Part shown: in pieces, positions 9,420-18,500 of the stretch | How the letters are laid out: each line of letters starts with the position of its first letter | How positions within the stretch are numbered: the stretch's first letter is position 1 | Origin: Flavobacteriaceae bacterium NBU2977 | GTDB lineage: Bacteria; Bacteroidota; Bacteroidia; Flavobacteriales; Flavobacteriaceae | Assembly (NCBI GenBank): GCA_019931105.1 | Contig: JAIOUW010000002.1 | Coordinates: 620,001-684,000, forward strand | Direction of reading: 5' to 3' | Length of the DNA: 64,000 bases | Position numbers and translations under genes: made by a program | Notes under the pieces: generated by a model | Databases searched by the model: none | What the model was told of the DNA's origin: nothing | The model's input: the letters and a program-made list of their open reading frames with translations, nothing else

Positions 9420-9919
9420 ACGAAGCGAACGCAACGATCTTTTTTGTAATGGGTGTTTCAGGATGTGGAAAGTCTACCATTGGGCGATTGTTGGCCAAAA
9501 AACTTGACATACCCTTTTTTGACGGAGACGATTACCATTCTAGTGCAAATGTGGCCAAGATGTCAAATGGAAAACCGCTGACCGATGAGGATCGAATGGA
9601 TTGGTTACGAACACTCAACCAACTGGCTATAGAAAATATGGCCCATGGTGCCGTAATTGGTTGCTCGGCCTTAAAAGAAAGCTATCGAAAACTACTTGAA
9701 GATTCGATATTCGAACGCGTGACCTACATATATTTGAAAGGTACTTACGATGAAATACATCGGCGTATGCAGAAGAGAAGCGACCACTTCATGCCAGCAG
9801 GATTACTCAAATCGCAGTTTGAAGCTTTGGAACCCCCAATTGAGGCCATAACCGTTTCGATTGCCAATCCGCCGGACATTATTGTTGAAAAAATACTAAG
9901 AACTTTAGGCAAAAAATAA
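9416..9919 (+). CDS. Gluconokinase
   Basis: Phosphorylates gluconate to 6-phosphogluconate, feeding the pentose phosphate or Entner-Doudoroff route. The 167-aa length, the P-loop GVSGCGKST at 13-21, FDGDDYH and the lid-region motif RSDHFMP are typical of the GntK/IdnK type. It is the last gene of the plus-strand run and is followed at once by a GC-rich hairpin. No gluconate transporter or dehydratase is nearby. Confidence 0.9.
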   Translation: MNEANATIFFVMGVSGCGKSTIGRLLAKKLDIPFFDGDDYHSSANVAKMSNGKPLTDEDRMDWLRTLNQLAIENMAHGAVIGCSALKESYRKLLEDSIFERVTYIYLKGTYDEIHRRMQKRSDHFMPAGLLKSQFEALEPPIEAITVSIANPPDIIVEKILRTLGKK

Positions 9920-9945
9920 GGCGCTCATTAAAAAGAGCGCCCTCG
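9920..9945. terminator. Hairpin between convergent genes
   Basis: A perfect 7-bp stem GGCGCTC/GAGCGCC (9920-9926 and 9935-9941) with an A-rich 8-base loop begins at the last base of the gluconokinase stop codon. There is no strong T-run after it on the plus strand. Since the response regulator gene ends at 9968 on the other strand, it may serve both directions. Confidence 0.55.
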
Positions 9946-9967
9946 GTAATCTTTGGCAATTATCTTT

Positions 9968-10681
9968 TTATTCTTCTCCATTCTTCACCACCAACCTAAA
10001 TCCTTCGCCGTGAATGTTCAAAATTTCCACATCTTCATCAACCTTGAGGTACTTTCTCAATTTTGCAATGTAAACATCCATACTTCGAGAAGTGAAGTAG
10101 TTATCGTCTCTCCAAATTTTGGTCAACGCCAATTCCCTCGGCATTAAATCGTTTTCATGAAGTGCCAAAAGCCGCAATAGTTCATTCTCCTTTGGTGAGA
10201 GTTTAATCGCATCATTGTCCTTATATTTTAAAAAACGTAATTTGGAATTTAAGTGAAAGTTTCCGATTTTAAATTCGAATTTCTTGCTATCTGCCAACGT
10301 ATTCGATGCCTTTCTCTGAATTATTGCTTTAAGTTTCATCAAAAGAACTTCAGAATCAAAAGGTTTGTTCAGGTAATCATCTGCACCGGCCTTATACCCT
10401 TTTAGCACATCTTCTTTCATGGTCTTGGCGGTCAAAAAGACGATTGGTACATTTTCGTTCTTTTCACGAATTTCCTTGGCCAATGTAAAGCCATCTTTAT
10501 AAGGCATCATAACATCCAAAATACAGACATCATAATTGTCCTTTTTGAACTTTTCAAAACCTTCCATACCGTTCTTGGCCAATGTAACATCAAAATCGTT
10601 CATTGACAGGTAGTCTTTAAGTACAATACCAAAATTGGGGTCGTCCTCGACCAAAAGAATCTTTTTGTTTGCTGTTTCCAT
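9968..10681 (-). CDS. OmpR/RprY-type response regulator
   Basis: A 237-aa two-domain regulator. The receiver domain (1-125) has the acidic pair Asp13/Asp14, the phosphorylation site Asp56 in ILDVMMP and the conserved lysine in NKPF. Residues about 140-232 form an OmpR-type winged helix (LSPKENELL...RSMDVYIAKLRKYL). The partner is the histidine kinase just upstream, 5 bp away. The pair resembles RprXY of Bacteroidota. The regulon cannot be inferred. Confidence 0.92.
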   Translation of the reverse strand: METANKKILLVEDDPNFGIVLKDYLSMNDFDVTLAKNGMEGFEKFKKDNYDVCILDVMMPYKDGFTLAKEIREKNENVPIVFLTAKTMKEDVLKGYKAGADDYLNKPFDSEVLLMKLKAIIQRKASNTLADSKKFEFKIGNFHLNSKLRFLKYKDNDAIKLSPKENELLRLLALHENDLMPRELALTKIWRDDNYFTSRSMDVYIAKLRKYLKVDEDVEILNIHGEGFRLVVKNGEE

Positions 10682-10686
10682 AGTTT

Positions 10687-12267
10687 TTATATTAAGGGCA
10701 GTTTAATGAAAAAAGTACTTCCTTTCCCTTTTTCGCTTTCAGCATAAACTTCCCCTTGATGATCTTCAATTATTTTTTTCACGTAGGCCAGACCTAGGCC
10801 ATGACCCTTGACGTTGTGTATGTTTCCCGTATGTTCTCGATAGAACTTCTCAAATACTTTTTTTAAGACCGCCTTGCCCATACCAGCACCTTGATCCTTT
10901 ATCTTTATTATGATATTGTTTTTTACAACCTCGGTATAAACATCGATTTTAGGTGCTTGTTCTGAGTATTTTACCGCATTGTCAAGTATGTTCACCAGTA
11001 CGTTCGTAAAATGCATATCATTGGCCAGAACCTCTGTTCTTTCTGCTTCTAGATGTGTTTCAACATACCCGCCCCTATCGGCTACGATAAGTTCTACATG
11101 GGTTATGGCATCATGTATGATGTCGTGCACATCGACCCTGTCCTTACTTATATCAAGCTGGTTCTTTTCCAACTTCGATATTCTCAAAACATTTTCCACC
11201 TGGGCATGCATACGTTTGTTCTCGTCCCTTATCATCTGCAAATAACGTATCACTTTATCTTTGTCCTCGATTATCTTAGGGTTTCGAATCGCTTCTACCG
11301 CTAGGTTAATGGTCGCAATGGGGGTTTTGAACTCATGGGTCATGTTATTGATAAAATCGGACTTTATCTCTGAAATCTGCTTCTGCCGGATGAGCTGATA
11401 GATGGCGCCTGAATAGGCTACCACGATAATCAGGGTAAACAACAGCGACAACAAAGCCATTCTCAGAATGGACCGCAGCAAGAACTTTTTCTTTTTCGGG
11501 AAAGAAATCAGCAAATCAAAATTTGAGGCTCCTTCACTGTCCCTGAAAAGCGGTGCCTTGTATATGGTCGATATCGTCGGCTTGAATTTTGGCGATTTGA
11601 CTTTGGTCGGCAGACCATTGCTGTAAACTCCGTATTCGAAATCTAGCTTCAGATTTCTATTTGTAAGTTCGTTGGCGAGCAACAAATCGATTTCTTGCTT
11701 GGAAACCCGTTTATGGATAGGCACTTTCTTCGCATGTTCACTAAAAACATCTTCGAACTGGGCTTTTTCCAATTTTGACCACCCCCCTATCTTTTCAATC
11801 TTCTGCAATGGTGTCAACTTGTACGATCGGCCGTCCAAGCCATAATCTTCTTTGAGCGTAACCTTAGTGCGCTTGCTGGAATAATTCTTAATCGTAGTGG
11901 TATCAAAACCACTACCGTTATCAAAGAACGTTGAGGTTATATTATAATCTTCTTCTAAAATACCATGCTGATACAGCTCGATCTCATTCGAATTGAGATC
12001 TTGCTCCACGTACATGAACGTACTTATCTTACCCGATGTCGGCTCTCCGATACTGTCTTTTACACTGAGATACCTATCGACATAATCCCTTGTTTCCCTT
12101 TTCGCGATCTTATCGGTTACCGTTATGAGTACTTCTGATACCGTTCTTGAGAAACTTTCTTCCTTATCCTCGACGGATTGCTTTATCCAGAATCCTTGTA
12201 CGAAAATTATGCCGATAAGTGAGAGGCTCATCAATATTACCAACAGAATAAACAACCTCTTATTCAT
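10687..12267 (-). CDS. Membrane sensor histidine kinase
   Basis: A 526-aa RprX-like kinase. A first membrane segment is near residues 5-26 and a second near 270-290. Between them is a sensor region of about 240 aa with no recognised domain, exposed outside the inner membrane. The phospho-acceptor is His311 in MTHEFKTPIA, followed by the ATPase domain with N, G1 and G2 boxes (NILDNAVKYS, DQGAGMG, GHGLGLAYVKKI). The frame is open to a TTG at 12273, but the ATG two codons later (12267) is the better start. It forms an operon with the response regulator. Confidence 0.92.
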   Translation of the reverse strand: MNKRLFILLVILMSLSLIGIIFVQGFWIKQSVEDKEESFSRTVSEVLITVTDKIAKRETRDYVDRYLSVKDSIGEPTSGKISTFMYVEQDLNSNEIELYQHGILEEDYNITSTFFDNGSGFDTTTIKNYSSKRTKVTLKEDYGLDGRSYKLTPLQKIEKIGGWSKLEKAQFEDVFSEHAKKVPIHKRVSKQEIDLLLANELTNRNLKLDFEYGVYSNGLPTKVKSPKFKPTISTIYKAPLFRDSEGASNFDLLISFPKKKKFLLRSILRMALLSLLFTLIIVVAYSGAIYQLIRQKQISEIKSDFINNMTHEFKTPIATINLAVEAIRNPKIIEDKDKVIRYLQMIRDENKRMHAQVENVLRISKLEKNQLDISKDRVDVHDIIHDAITHVELIVADRGGYVETHLEAERTEVLANDMHFTNVLVNILDNAVKYSEQAPKIDVYTEVVKNNIIIKIKDQGAGMGKAVLKKVFEKFYREHTGNIHNVKGHGLGLAYVKKIIEDHQGEVYAESEKGKGSTFFIKLPLI

Positions 12268-12298
12268 CTTCAAGTAAAATTAAAGATTTCGCATATAG

Positions 12299-12328
12299 CA
12301 AATCGTACGTTTAACCTAACCTTAACAA
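12299..12328 (-). promoter_or_regulatory. Possible promoter of the two-component operon
   Basis: Read on the minus strand, a TTG (in TTGTTAAGG) is followed after 18 bases by TACGATTTG, which resembles the flavobacterial TTG...TAnnTTTG pattern with one extra base in the -7 box. It lies 30-60 bases before the kinase start. Confidence 0.4.
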
Positions 12329-12349
12329 AAATGTTAAAATCTCAAAAAC

Positions 12350-12931
12350 CTAGATATATTCAAGCAGAAGCCTATGTATCTCTTCAGTTTTATCCTTGGT
12401 TTTATTGAGGTCGATATTCTCGATTACATAATCGGCCAAGGAAATTTTTTCAGAGTCGTTCAACTGATTGTTGATTCTTGCTAGCAGGTCTTCTTTAGAA
12501 ATATTATCCCTGCTCAATACTCTACTGATTCGAAGATCGAGCGGTGCGGTGACCAAAACTATCTTGTCGTAAAAATCTTGGGAACCGGTCTCAAAGATAA
12601 TGGCATTCTCTTGGATTACATAAGGAGAATGTTGCTTCTCACGCCATTTTAAAAAATGTCTGCGTACCGCAGGATGTACTATTGCATTGAGTTTTGCGAG
12701 CAGTTCAGGGTCATTGAACACTTTTTGTGCTATATAGGCCGTATTCAGTTTTTTATCATCATAAGCTTTTTGGCCAATGATTTCTATAATCGCTCTTCTC
12801 AATTTTTTTGAGGATTTCATAAGCTTTTTGGCCATACGGTCAGACTCGTAAACAGGAATGCCCAATGCCTCGAACTGCTCTGCCACCGTCGATTTACCAC
12901 TGCCTATTCCCCCGGTCAGACCGACTATCAT
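12350..12931 (-). CDS. coaE: Dephospho-CoA kinase
   Basis: Catalyses the last step of coenzyme A synthesis. The 193-aa protein opens with the P-loop GLTGGIGSGKST at residues 4-15, and the AIVHP motif and the lid region follow in the usual order. Its ATG overlaps the stop of the upstream YbbR-domain gene by 4 bases (ATGA), which suggests coupled translation. Confidence 0.95.
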   Translation of the reverse strand: MIVGLTGGIGSGKSTVAEQFEALGIPVYESDRMAKKLMKSSKKLRRAIIEIIGQKAYDDKKLNTAYIAQKVFNDPELLAKLNAIVHPAVRRHFLKWREKQHSPYVIQENAIIFETGSQDFYDKIVLVTAPLDLRISRVLSRDNISKEDLLARINNQLNDSEKISLADYVIENIDLNKTKDKTEEIHRLLLEYI

Positions 12932-13887
12932 GGTATACGGTTTAGTATGAATTCGACATGTGATTCACTTAATCTTGCACTGTAAAGGTTCTTTGGACTC
13001 TCGACGATCCTGATCGGAAGTACATTCGATGAGCGACCACCTATTTCTTCAAAGTCGCCAACAACCTGAAAATCAGCACTCTCTATACTTTTTAAAAGTT
13101 CAATCTTACCTTTCAACAAAACCGACACCTGATCAGGAAACGTTCTAATCTCGGTTCTACTTGGTAGATTGACCACCTTGATAGGTACTTTTATGATCTT
13201 TTCCGAAAATCGGGCGACCTTGCCCTTGATCAATACTTTGGTCGCAGAATAGGTCGTATTGACCAACTTGTCAGACTTTTTGACCATAACTTCCTTGGAA
13301 AAATCGGTCCTCAAATTGCCTAAATCCAAAGTGCCGGTACGAGCTGCCTCGATGGTATCGATTTCGTTCGCAGGGCCTTTTAGGGTAATGGATTCGGGCG
13401 TTATCGATAGCTCGCCGTCCAAAAGGTAATTTTGTGGCAAATTCATTTTTATCGTTGGTTTAACCAATACCTTCTTGCTTTTCAGTTTCCTAAGGTCGAA
13501 ATAAATCGGGCTATCATCCATTTCCAACAAGGTCATTGAATTGGATAACTGTTTTTCAATTTGCCGACGGTACACCTCTGCAGGAATAAAGGACCTATTG
13601 TCTGATCGCTGTAAATTCGAAATATCGATATCGACTTTTTTGCTCTTGACATTGAACCCGAGCAACTGAAAACCACTGGCCCTTAATCTAACATCGACCC
13701 TGTTCTTCGTGGCGTCGACCAATAAAAAATCCTTGGGCGTATTTACAAAATTCAACCTAAAAACCGACGAACTAGTGTACATTTCTGAAAGTTGACTGAT
13801 GAACCAAGCAAGACTTGAACATATTAGGAATATCAAAAATAATTTGACCCTTCGCCTTTTCAGTACTTTTTCAACTTTGCGTATCAA
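12928..13887 (-). CDS. YbbR-domain (CdaR-like) membrane-anchored protein
   Basis: A 319-aa protein with one N-terminal membrane segment (residues 15-33) after a very basic start, then an extracytoplasmic region of repeated beta-rich YbbR-like modules. Similar proteins (CdaR in Firmicutes) modulate the diadenylate cyclase CdaA. Here no cyclase gene is adjacent, so that role is only a family-level suggestion. The start appears to be TTG, as no ATG occurs before the membrane segment. It lies 13 bp after the glycosyltransferase gene and overlaps coaE. Confidence 0.75.
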   Translation of the reverse strand: MIRKVEKVLKRRRVKLFLIFLICSSLAWFISQLSEMYTSSSVFRLNFVNTPKDFLLVDATKNRVDVRLRASGFQLLGFNVKSKKVDIDISNLQRSDNRSFIPAEVYRRQIEKQLSNSMTLLEMDDSPIYFDLRKLKSKKVLVKPTIKMNLPQNYLLDGELSITPESITLKGPANEIDTIEAARTGTLDLGNLRTDFSKEVMVKKSDKLVNTTYSATKVLIKGKVARFSEKIIKVPIKVVNLPSRTEIRTFPDQVSVLLKGKIELLKSIESADFQVVGDFEEIGGRSSNVLPIRIVESPKNLYSARLSESHVEFILNRIP

Positions 13888-13900
13888 GTTTCCACAATCT

Positions 13901-14899
13901 TTAGAAGAATAGTTTTGGAAACAATTCTTCGGGAGTTCTTCTACTAAAGTTAAGCCTTATAGTTGACTTAATAAAGCCATAACCGTAACCAAAAAACTGT
14001 ATGCTAACCGCAATTATCGATAATAACGCTACCCAAAGGTTTTTGTTCTTATGCAGGGCATCTAAAAAAATCAATAAATAGAAAGCAAGGTAAACATAGA
14101 TCGGCCAATAAATAAGAAAGAAAATCAATAAGAGTGCCAACAACGACCCGGCAGAGAACAAGGTCGGAAACCAATAAGTGATTTTTGCGGTACCCGGGTG
14201 CCATTTGTTCAAAATTGGCCTTACCATTCCGAATTTATTTACTTGGATAAAGAATTTGTTCCAATCAATACGACGTTTATGATAAACAAAAGCTTCGGGT
14301 ATCAATTTGGTGTCATAGCCCTTGTTCCAAATACGTATGGTCAGATCAGGATCCTCACCAGGATGAATGTTTCCGTAACCACCGACATGCTCAAAGGCCG
14401 TTTTTGAAATACCCATATTGAAGCTTCTAGGTTGAAACTTACCGACGGAATTCTTATTACCCCGTATACCCCCGGTAGTCAAGACAGATGTCATGGCGTA
14501 ATTGATGGCTTTCTGCACATTGGTAAAAGTGCAATGGGCCGCATCTGGCCCGCCATAGCAATGAACAAATTCTTTTAAGAGCGACCTCTCGGCTTCCACT
14601 AAATATTGGGGCGGTAAAATACAGTCGGAATCGAGCACGACAAAATAATTGCCTTTTGCCCGCTGCATGCCGTAGTTTCTGGAATCTCCCGGACCCGAAT
14701 TCGGTTTTTGGTAATAGGAAATATTCAGCCTATCACCGAACGACTTGACCACATCATGGGAATCAACGGTAGATCCATCCTCAACAATTACGACTTCAAA
14801 GTGTTTTTCATAGCTTTGATCGACAAGACTATCCAATAACTCCCTGATTTCCTCAGGTCTATTGTAAACGGGAATGATAAAGGAAAAGGATAGTTCCAT
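13901..14899 (-). CDS. Family 2 glycosyltransferase, membrane-associated
   Basis: A 332-aa GT-A fold enzyme. It has the N-terminal IPVYNR motif, an acidic EDGS motif, a DSD sugar-nucleotide and metal site, and GEDPDLTIRI in the acceptor region. Two or three hydrophobic segments near residues 238-310 anchor it in the membrane. It is likely to transfer sugars onto a lipid-linked or surface glycan; donor and acceptor are unknown. The same-strand YbbR and coaE genes lie immediately downstream. Confidence 0.88.
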   Translation of the reverse strand: MELSFSFIIPVYNRPEEIRELLDSLVDQSYEKHFEVVIVEDGSTVDSHDVVKSFGDRLNISYYQKPNSGPGDSRNYGMQRAKGNYFVVLDSDCILPPQYLVEAERSLLKEFVHCYGGPDAAHCTFTNVQKAINYAMTSVLTTGGIRGNKNSVGKFQPRSFNMGISKTAFEHVGGYGNIHPGEDPDLTIRIWNKGYDTKLIPEAFVYHKRRIDWNKFFIQVNKFGMVRPILNKWHPGTAKITYWFPTLFSAGSLLALLLIFFLIYWPIYVYLAFYLLIFLDALHKNKNLWVALLSIIAVSIQFFGYGYGFIKSTIRLNFSRRTPEELFPKLFF

Positions 14900-14975
14900 A
14901 AAACAACTGGGTATGTGCTGGCACTATTTTAACTTCGTAAAATAAATCCGTAGGCTACGGAAGACCTGGTCAAAA

Positions 14976-15788
14976 TTACTCCGTAAAATTATCCATGACC
15001 TCCTTACTGACCCCGGTATTGGAAAAACCACCATCATGAAACAAGTTCTGCATGGTAACCTTTTTGGTCAGATCTGAAAACAACGTAACGGTGTAATCGG
15101 CACATTCCAAGGCAGTGGCATTGCCCAAAGGAGACATTTTATCGGCATAGGTAATGAACCCATCGAAACCTTTGACGCCCTGACCGGCAGTGGTCGGCGT
15201 TGGTGACTGTGATATGGTATTGACCCTGACTTTTTTCTCCTTGCCGAAAAAATAGCCAAAACTTCGGGCCACAGATTCCAAATAGGCCTTATTGTCGGCC
15301 ATATCATTATAATCTGGAAAAGTTCTTTGTGCGGCCATATAGGTCAAGGCCACGATACTGCCCCACTCGTTCATCGCATCGGCCTTGAACAATGTCTGCA
15401 TGACCCGGTGAAACGAAAGTGCCGAGATATCCCATCCCTTATGTGAAAAATCATAGTTCTGATCCGTATAGGCCCTACCTTTTCTAACGTTGACCGACAT
15501 ACCGATCGAATGCAGCACAAAATCAAGTTTTCCGCCCAATATTTTAACCGATTCGTTTACCAAGTTGCCCAAATCATCTTCGCTAGTGGCATCAGCTGGA
15601 ATTATCTCGGAACCGGTTTTTTGGGCCAATTCCTTTATCTGCCCCATGCGCATGGCGATAGGAGCATTCGTCAACACGAACTTGCCCCCTTCTTCGTGAA
15701 CGCGCTCGGCAGTTTTCCATGCAATGGAGTTCGAGTCAAGTGCTCCAAAAATAATCCCTCTTTTTCCTTTAAGTAAGTCGTATGCCAT
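14976..15788 (-). CDS. fabI: Enoyl-[acyl-carrier-protein] reductase (NADH)
   Basis: Reduces enoyl-ACP in the last step of each fatty-acid elongation cycle. The 270-aa protein has the FabI layout: IIFGALDSNSIAW at the nucleotide site, the HSIG motif, and the catalytic tyrosine-lysine pair spaced as Y-x6-K (in YNDMADNK). It is the target class of triclosan-like inhibitors. It is probably expressed with recN upstream, although a 118-bp gap leaves room for its own promoter. Confidence 0.95.
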   Translation of the reverse strand: MAYDLLKGKRGIIFGALDSNSIAWKTAERVHEEGGKFVLTNAPIAMRMGQIKELAQKTGSEIIPADATSEDDLGNLVNESVKILGGKLDFVLHSIGMSVNVRKGRAYTDQNYDFSHKGWDISALSFHRVMQTLFKADAMNEWGSIVALTYMAAQRTFPDYNDMADNKAYLESVARSFGYFFGKEKKVRVNTISQSPTPTTAGQGVKGFDGFITYADKMSPLGNATALECADYTVTLFSDLTKKVTMQNLFHDGGFSNTGVSKEVMDNFTE

Positions 15789-15906
15789 GTTATAGGTCTG
15801 TTATGGTTTAGATAGCCTCAAAGATATTAAAATTAATTAGGTGTTCCAGCCATGCCAAGATTAGAAATAGCTCAAACATCGACCTCAAAATTCAATACGG
15901 TCAGAA

Positions 15907-17559
15907 CTAGTTCAATAACTGCCTAGCATGGGCCAGGGCCGAATCGGAAAGATTCTTTCCTCCCAACATTTCGGCCAATTCAACCACTCTTTCGTCATCG
16001 TTCAATCGCTTCACTTTGGTATTGGTCTTATCGGAATCATCATCTTTATACACCTTGAAATGATAATGGCCCTTCGAAGCGACCTGGGGCAGATGTGTTA
16101 TGCTGAACACTTGCATAGTCTTGCTCATCTCGGCCATAATCTCGCCCATACGATTGGAAATCTCACCCGAAACGCCCGTGTCGATCTCGTCGAACATCAT
16201 GGTGGGCAAATTCTCATATTTGGAAAGAATCGATTTGATAACGAGCATGATACGCGAAAGCTCACCCCCTGATGCCACTTTTTTCAATTCGCCAAATGCT
16301 GTGCCCTTGTTGGCGGAAAACAGGAAAGACAGATCATCTTTACCATTGGCCTTAAAATGTTTTGAAGGACTGATCTCAATCTTAAATTGAGCATTGGGCA
16401 TACCCAATTGCTTCAAATCAACTTCAAGCTGTCTCTTAAGCTCGGGAATTACCTTGTTTCTTTTCTCTCTCAATAGAAGGGATACCCCTTCGAGCTTTTT
16501 CTCAAAGGATTTCAACTCGTCTTGCAAAGTCTCTATTCTTGATTCAAGATCTACCGTGGCACCAACTTTTTCTTGTAGGTCTTGCTTGATCGTCAAAAGT
16601 TCTTCAATTGTGGCGACCCCGTGTTTCTTGAACAGATCATGAAGCAACTGCAACTTTGAATTTACCTCTTCCATCAAGATGGGGTTGGCCTCGACTCCAT
16701 CTTCAAGGGTTGAAAATCCTTCGGCCAAATCGTCAACCTCTATGAAAATGGATTGAATTCTCTCATTCAACTGGCCATAGCGCGAACCAAAACCCGAAAG
16801 TTTAGCGGAAACCTGTTTTAGTTCAGATAGGGCACTCAATACCCCCATCTGCTCATCGTTCAACAACCGATACCCTTTTGAAAGCTGCTCCATGATGGTC
16901 TCCACATTGCTCAACTGCTCATACTGATCCTCCAACTCTTCTAGAATTCCTGCTTTAAGCGGGGCTTTTTCAAGTTCATCCAAGAGAAAACTATTATAGT
17001 CCAGTTCTTTTATTGCATTTGACTGATATTCAATAAGTTGATTCAGTTTTCTTGATGTTTCGTTATAGGCCCGCAGCGAAACGGAACACTCTTTTAACAG
17101 GTCTTTATTGTTCGCCAAGGCATCGATCAGTCTTAATTGAAAGTCGTTTTCGGCCAATTGAAGGGTTTGGTGTTGCGAGTGTACATCGATCAACCGATCG
17201 CCCAGCCTCGAGAGAATATCCAATGTAACCGGAGTATCGTTGATAAAGGCCCTTGATTTTCCGCTACCGAGAATCTCGCGCCGAATGATCGTTCGGCCTT
17301 CATAGTCTAGATCGTTTTCCTCAAAAAACGGTTTTAGCACATAATTTTGAATATCGAACTCTGCCTCGACAATACACTTTTGTGATGTATCGCGCAAAGT
17401 GGAAAGATCGGCCCGGTTACCGAGCACCAAGGATAGCCCTCCCAAGAGAACGGATTTTCCCGCACCCGTCTCTCCGGTAATTACCGTAAAGCCTTTATCG
17501 AACCGAACATTCAGGTGGTCGATCAAGGCATAATTCTTAATGGAAAGGTTTGCAAGCAC
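15907..17559 (-). CDS. recN: DNA repair protein RecN
   Basis: An SMC-like ATPase of double-strand break repair, 550 aa. The Walker A motif GETGAGKS is at 29-36. Long coiled-coil-forming arms follow (about 155-370), then the ABC signature SGGELSR and Walker B MMFDEIDTG. The start is a GTG directly before the conserved LANLSIKNYALID. It lies 47 bp after porD, in the block bamD-rpoZ-coaBC-porD-recN, an order I expect from other flavobacteria. Confidence 0.95.
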   Translation of the reverse strand: MLANLSIKNYALIDHLNVRFDKGFTVITGETGAGKSVLLGGLSLVLGNRADLSTLRDTSQKCIVEAEFDIQNYVLKPFFEENDLDYEGRTIIRREILGSGKSRAFINDTPVTLDILSRLGDRLIDVHSQHQTLQLAENDFQLRLIDALANNKDLLKECSVSLRAYNETSRKLNQLIEYQSNAIKELDYNSFLLDELEKAPLKAGILEELEDQYEQLSNVETIMEQLSKGYRLLNDEQMGVLSALSELKQVSAKLSGFGSRYGQLNERIQSIFIEVDDLAEGFSTLEDGVEANPILMEEVNSKLQLLHDLFKKHGVATIEELLTIKQDLQEKVGATVDLESRIETLQDELKSFEKKLEGVSLLLREKRNKVIPELKRQLEVDLKQLGMPNAQFKIEISPSKHFKANGKDDLSFLFSANKGTAFGELKKVASGGELSRIMLVIKSILSKYENLPTMMFDEIDTGVSGEISNRMGEIMAEMSKTMQVFSITHLPQVASKGHYHFKVYKDDDSDKTNTKVKRLNDDERVVELAEMLGGKNLSDSALAHARQLLN

Positions 17560-17606
17560 GAATAAAAATTAGTGCCGTAAAGATAATGAAGTAATGTAAA
17601 ATCGGG

Positions 17607-18500
17607 TCAATATTTTATTTCGTTCCAAGTGGTGGAATATAAGGGAGCGACATTGTTCAGGGTTTCCTTGAGCTGCACGATATCCACCTTTGGGCCGTCG
17701 GAAAATATATTACGTATTTCATCCGATTTGGCATCAAAGAACGTGGAAATCAAAAATGCATTGGGCCTTCTCTTGATCATCGTTTCAAAAAGCCTCATCG
17801 TACCGGCCACAACTTGTTTTCCGGTACTGTTGTTGTCACCCAAGATATCGAGTCCCTTTCTGTGATAATTGTACATGGCGACCCGATATTCGCGATAGGT
17901 ATTCGACATCAGATTGTCTATCAAATCGAATCGACTACGGTCATTATCAGCCGTATGGCTCCATCCAACGGCATTGTTTCCCTGAGCCTGGGTTACGATT
18001 TTCTGTGCGGTTCGAAAGTACTCTGTTCCTCCTTCCAAAGCAAAAGTATCGGCATCCAAGCCTAAAATCACATAAACATAATAGGCGATGACGCTCACTA
18101 AATTCGATTCATAAACATTTTCGTTAAAGACCAAAGGCTGGAATTCAATGTACTCAAAGCTCAGTTTGTTGTCCTTATAGTTGAAAACAGGCGATTCATA
18201 TGAAGTATTATAAACAGGCCGCGAAGATTGTATCTGTAACGTTCCCCTAAAGCGGTTCGATTCAAATTCCGTAATCGTGATGAACATTTGTGCGTTGACC
18301 CGTTCGTTTTCCTTATAGACGCGATTGGTCCATTTATTCTTGTTGACAAGATCGTTCAATGAGCGCTCAAGGGTTTTGAAAATCTGTTGGTTGGTCTGCG
18401 AAACCTGGTCCGAATTAACAGTGACCACACAATTCAGCTCTTGGGCACTAAGGCCAAGTACGCATAGGAAGCAAAAAAGTGCTGAAAACAAGCTACGCAT
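17607..18500 (-). CDS. DUF4835 / PorD-like periplasmic protein
   Basis: A 297-aa protein with an N-terminal signal peptide (hydrophobic stretch ending LSAQEL). It matches the DUF4835 family, which is named PorD in annotation of type IX secretion systems. An upstream in-frame ATG at 18521 exists, but the ATG at 18500 starts right before the signal peptide and overlaps the coaBC stop by only 8 bases, which favours it. Neighbouring coaBC and recN fit the usual flavobacterial gene order. No direct evidence for a secretion role is visible in the sequence. Confidence 0.82.
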   Translation of the reverse strand: MRSLFSALFCFLCVLGLSAQELNCVVTVNSDQVSQTNQQIFKTLERSLNDLVNKNKWTNRVYKENERVNAQMFITITEFESNRFRGTLQIQSSRPVYNTSYESPVFNYKDNKLSFEYIEFQPLVFNENVYESNLVSVIAYYVYVILGLDADTFALEGGTEYFRTAQKIVTQAQGNNAVGWSHTADNDRSRFDLIDNLMSNTYREYRVAMYNYHRKGLDILGDNNSTGKQVVAGTMRLFETMIKRRPNAFLISTFFDAKSDEIRNIFSDGPKVDIVQLKETLNNVAPLYSTTWNEIKY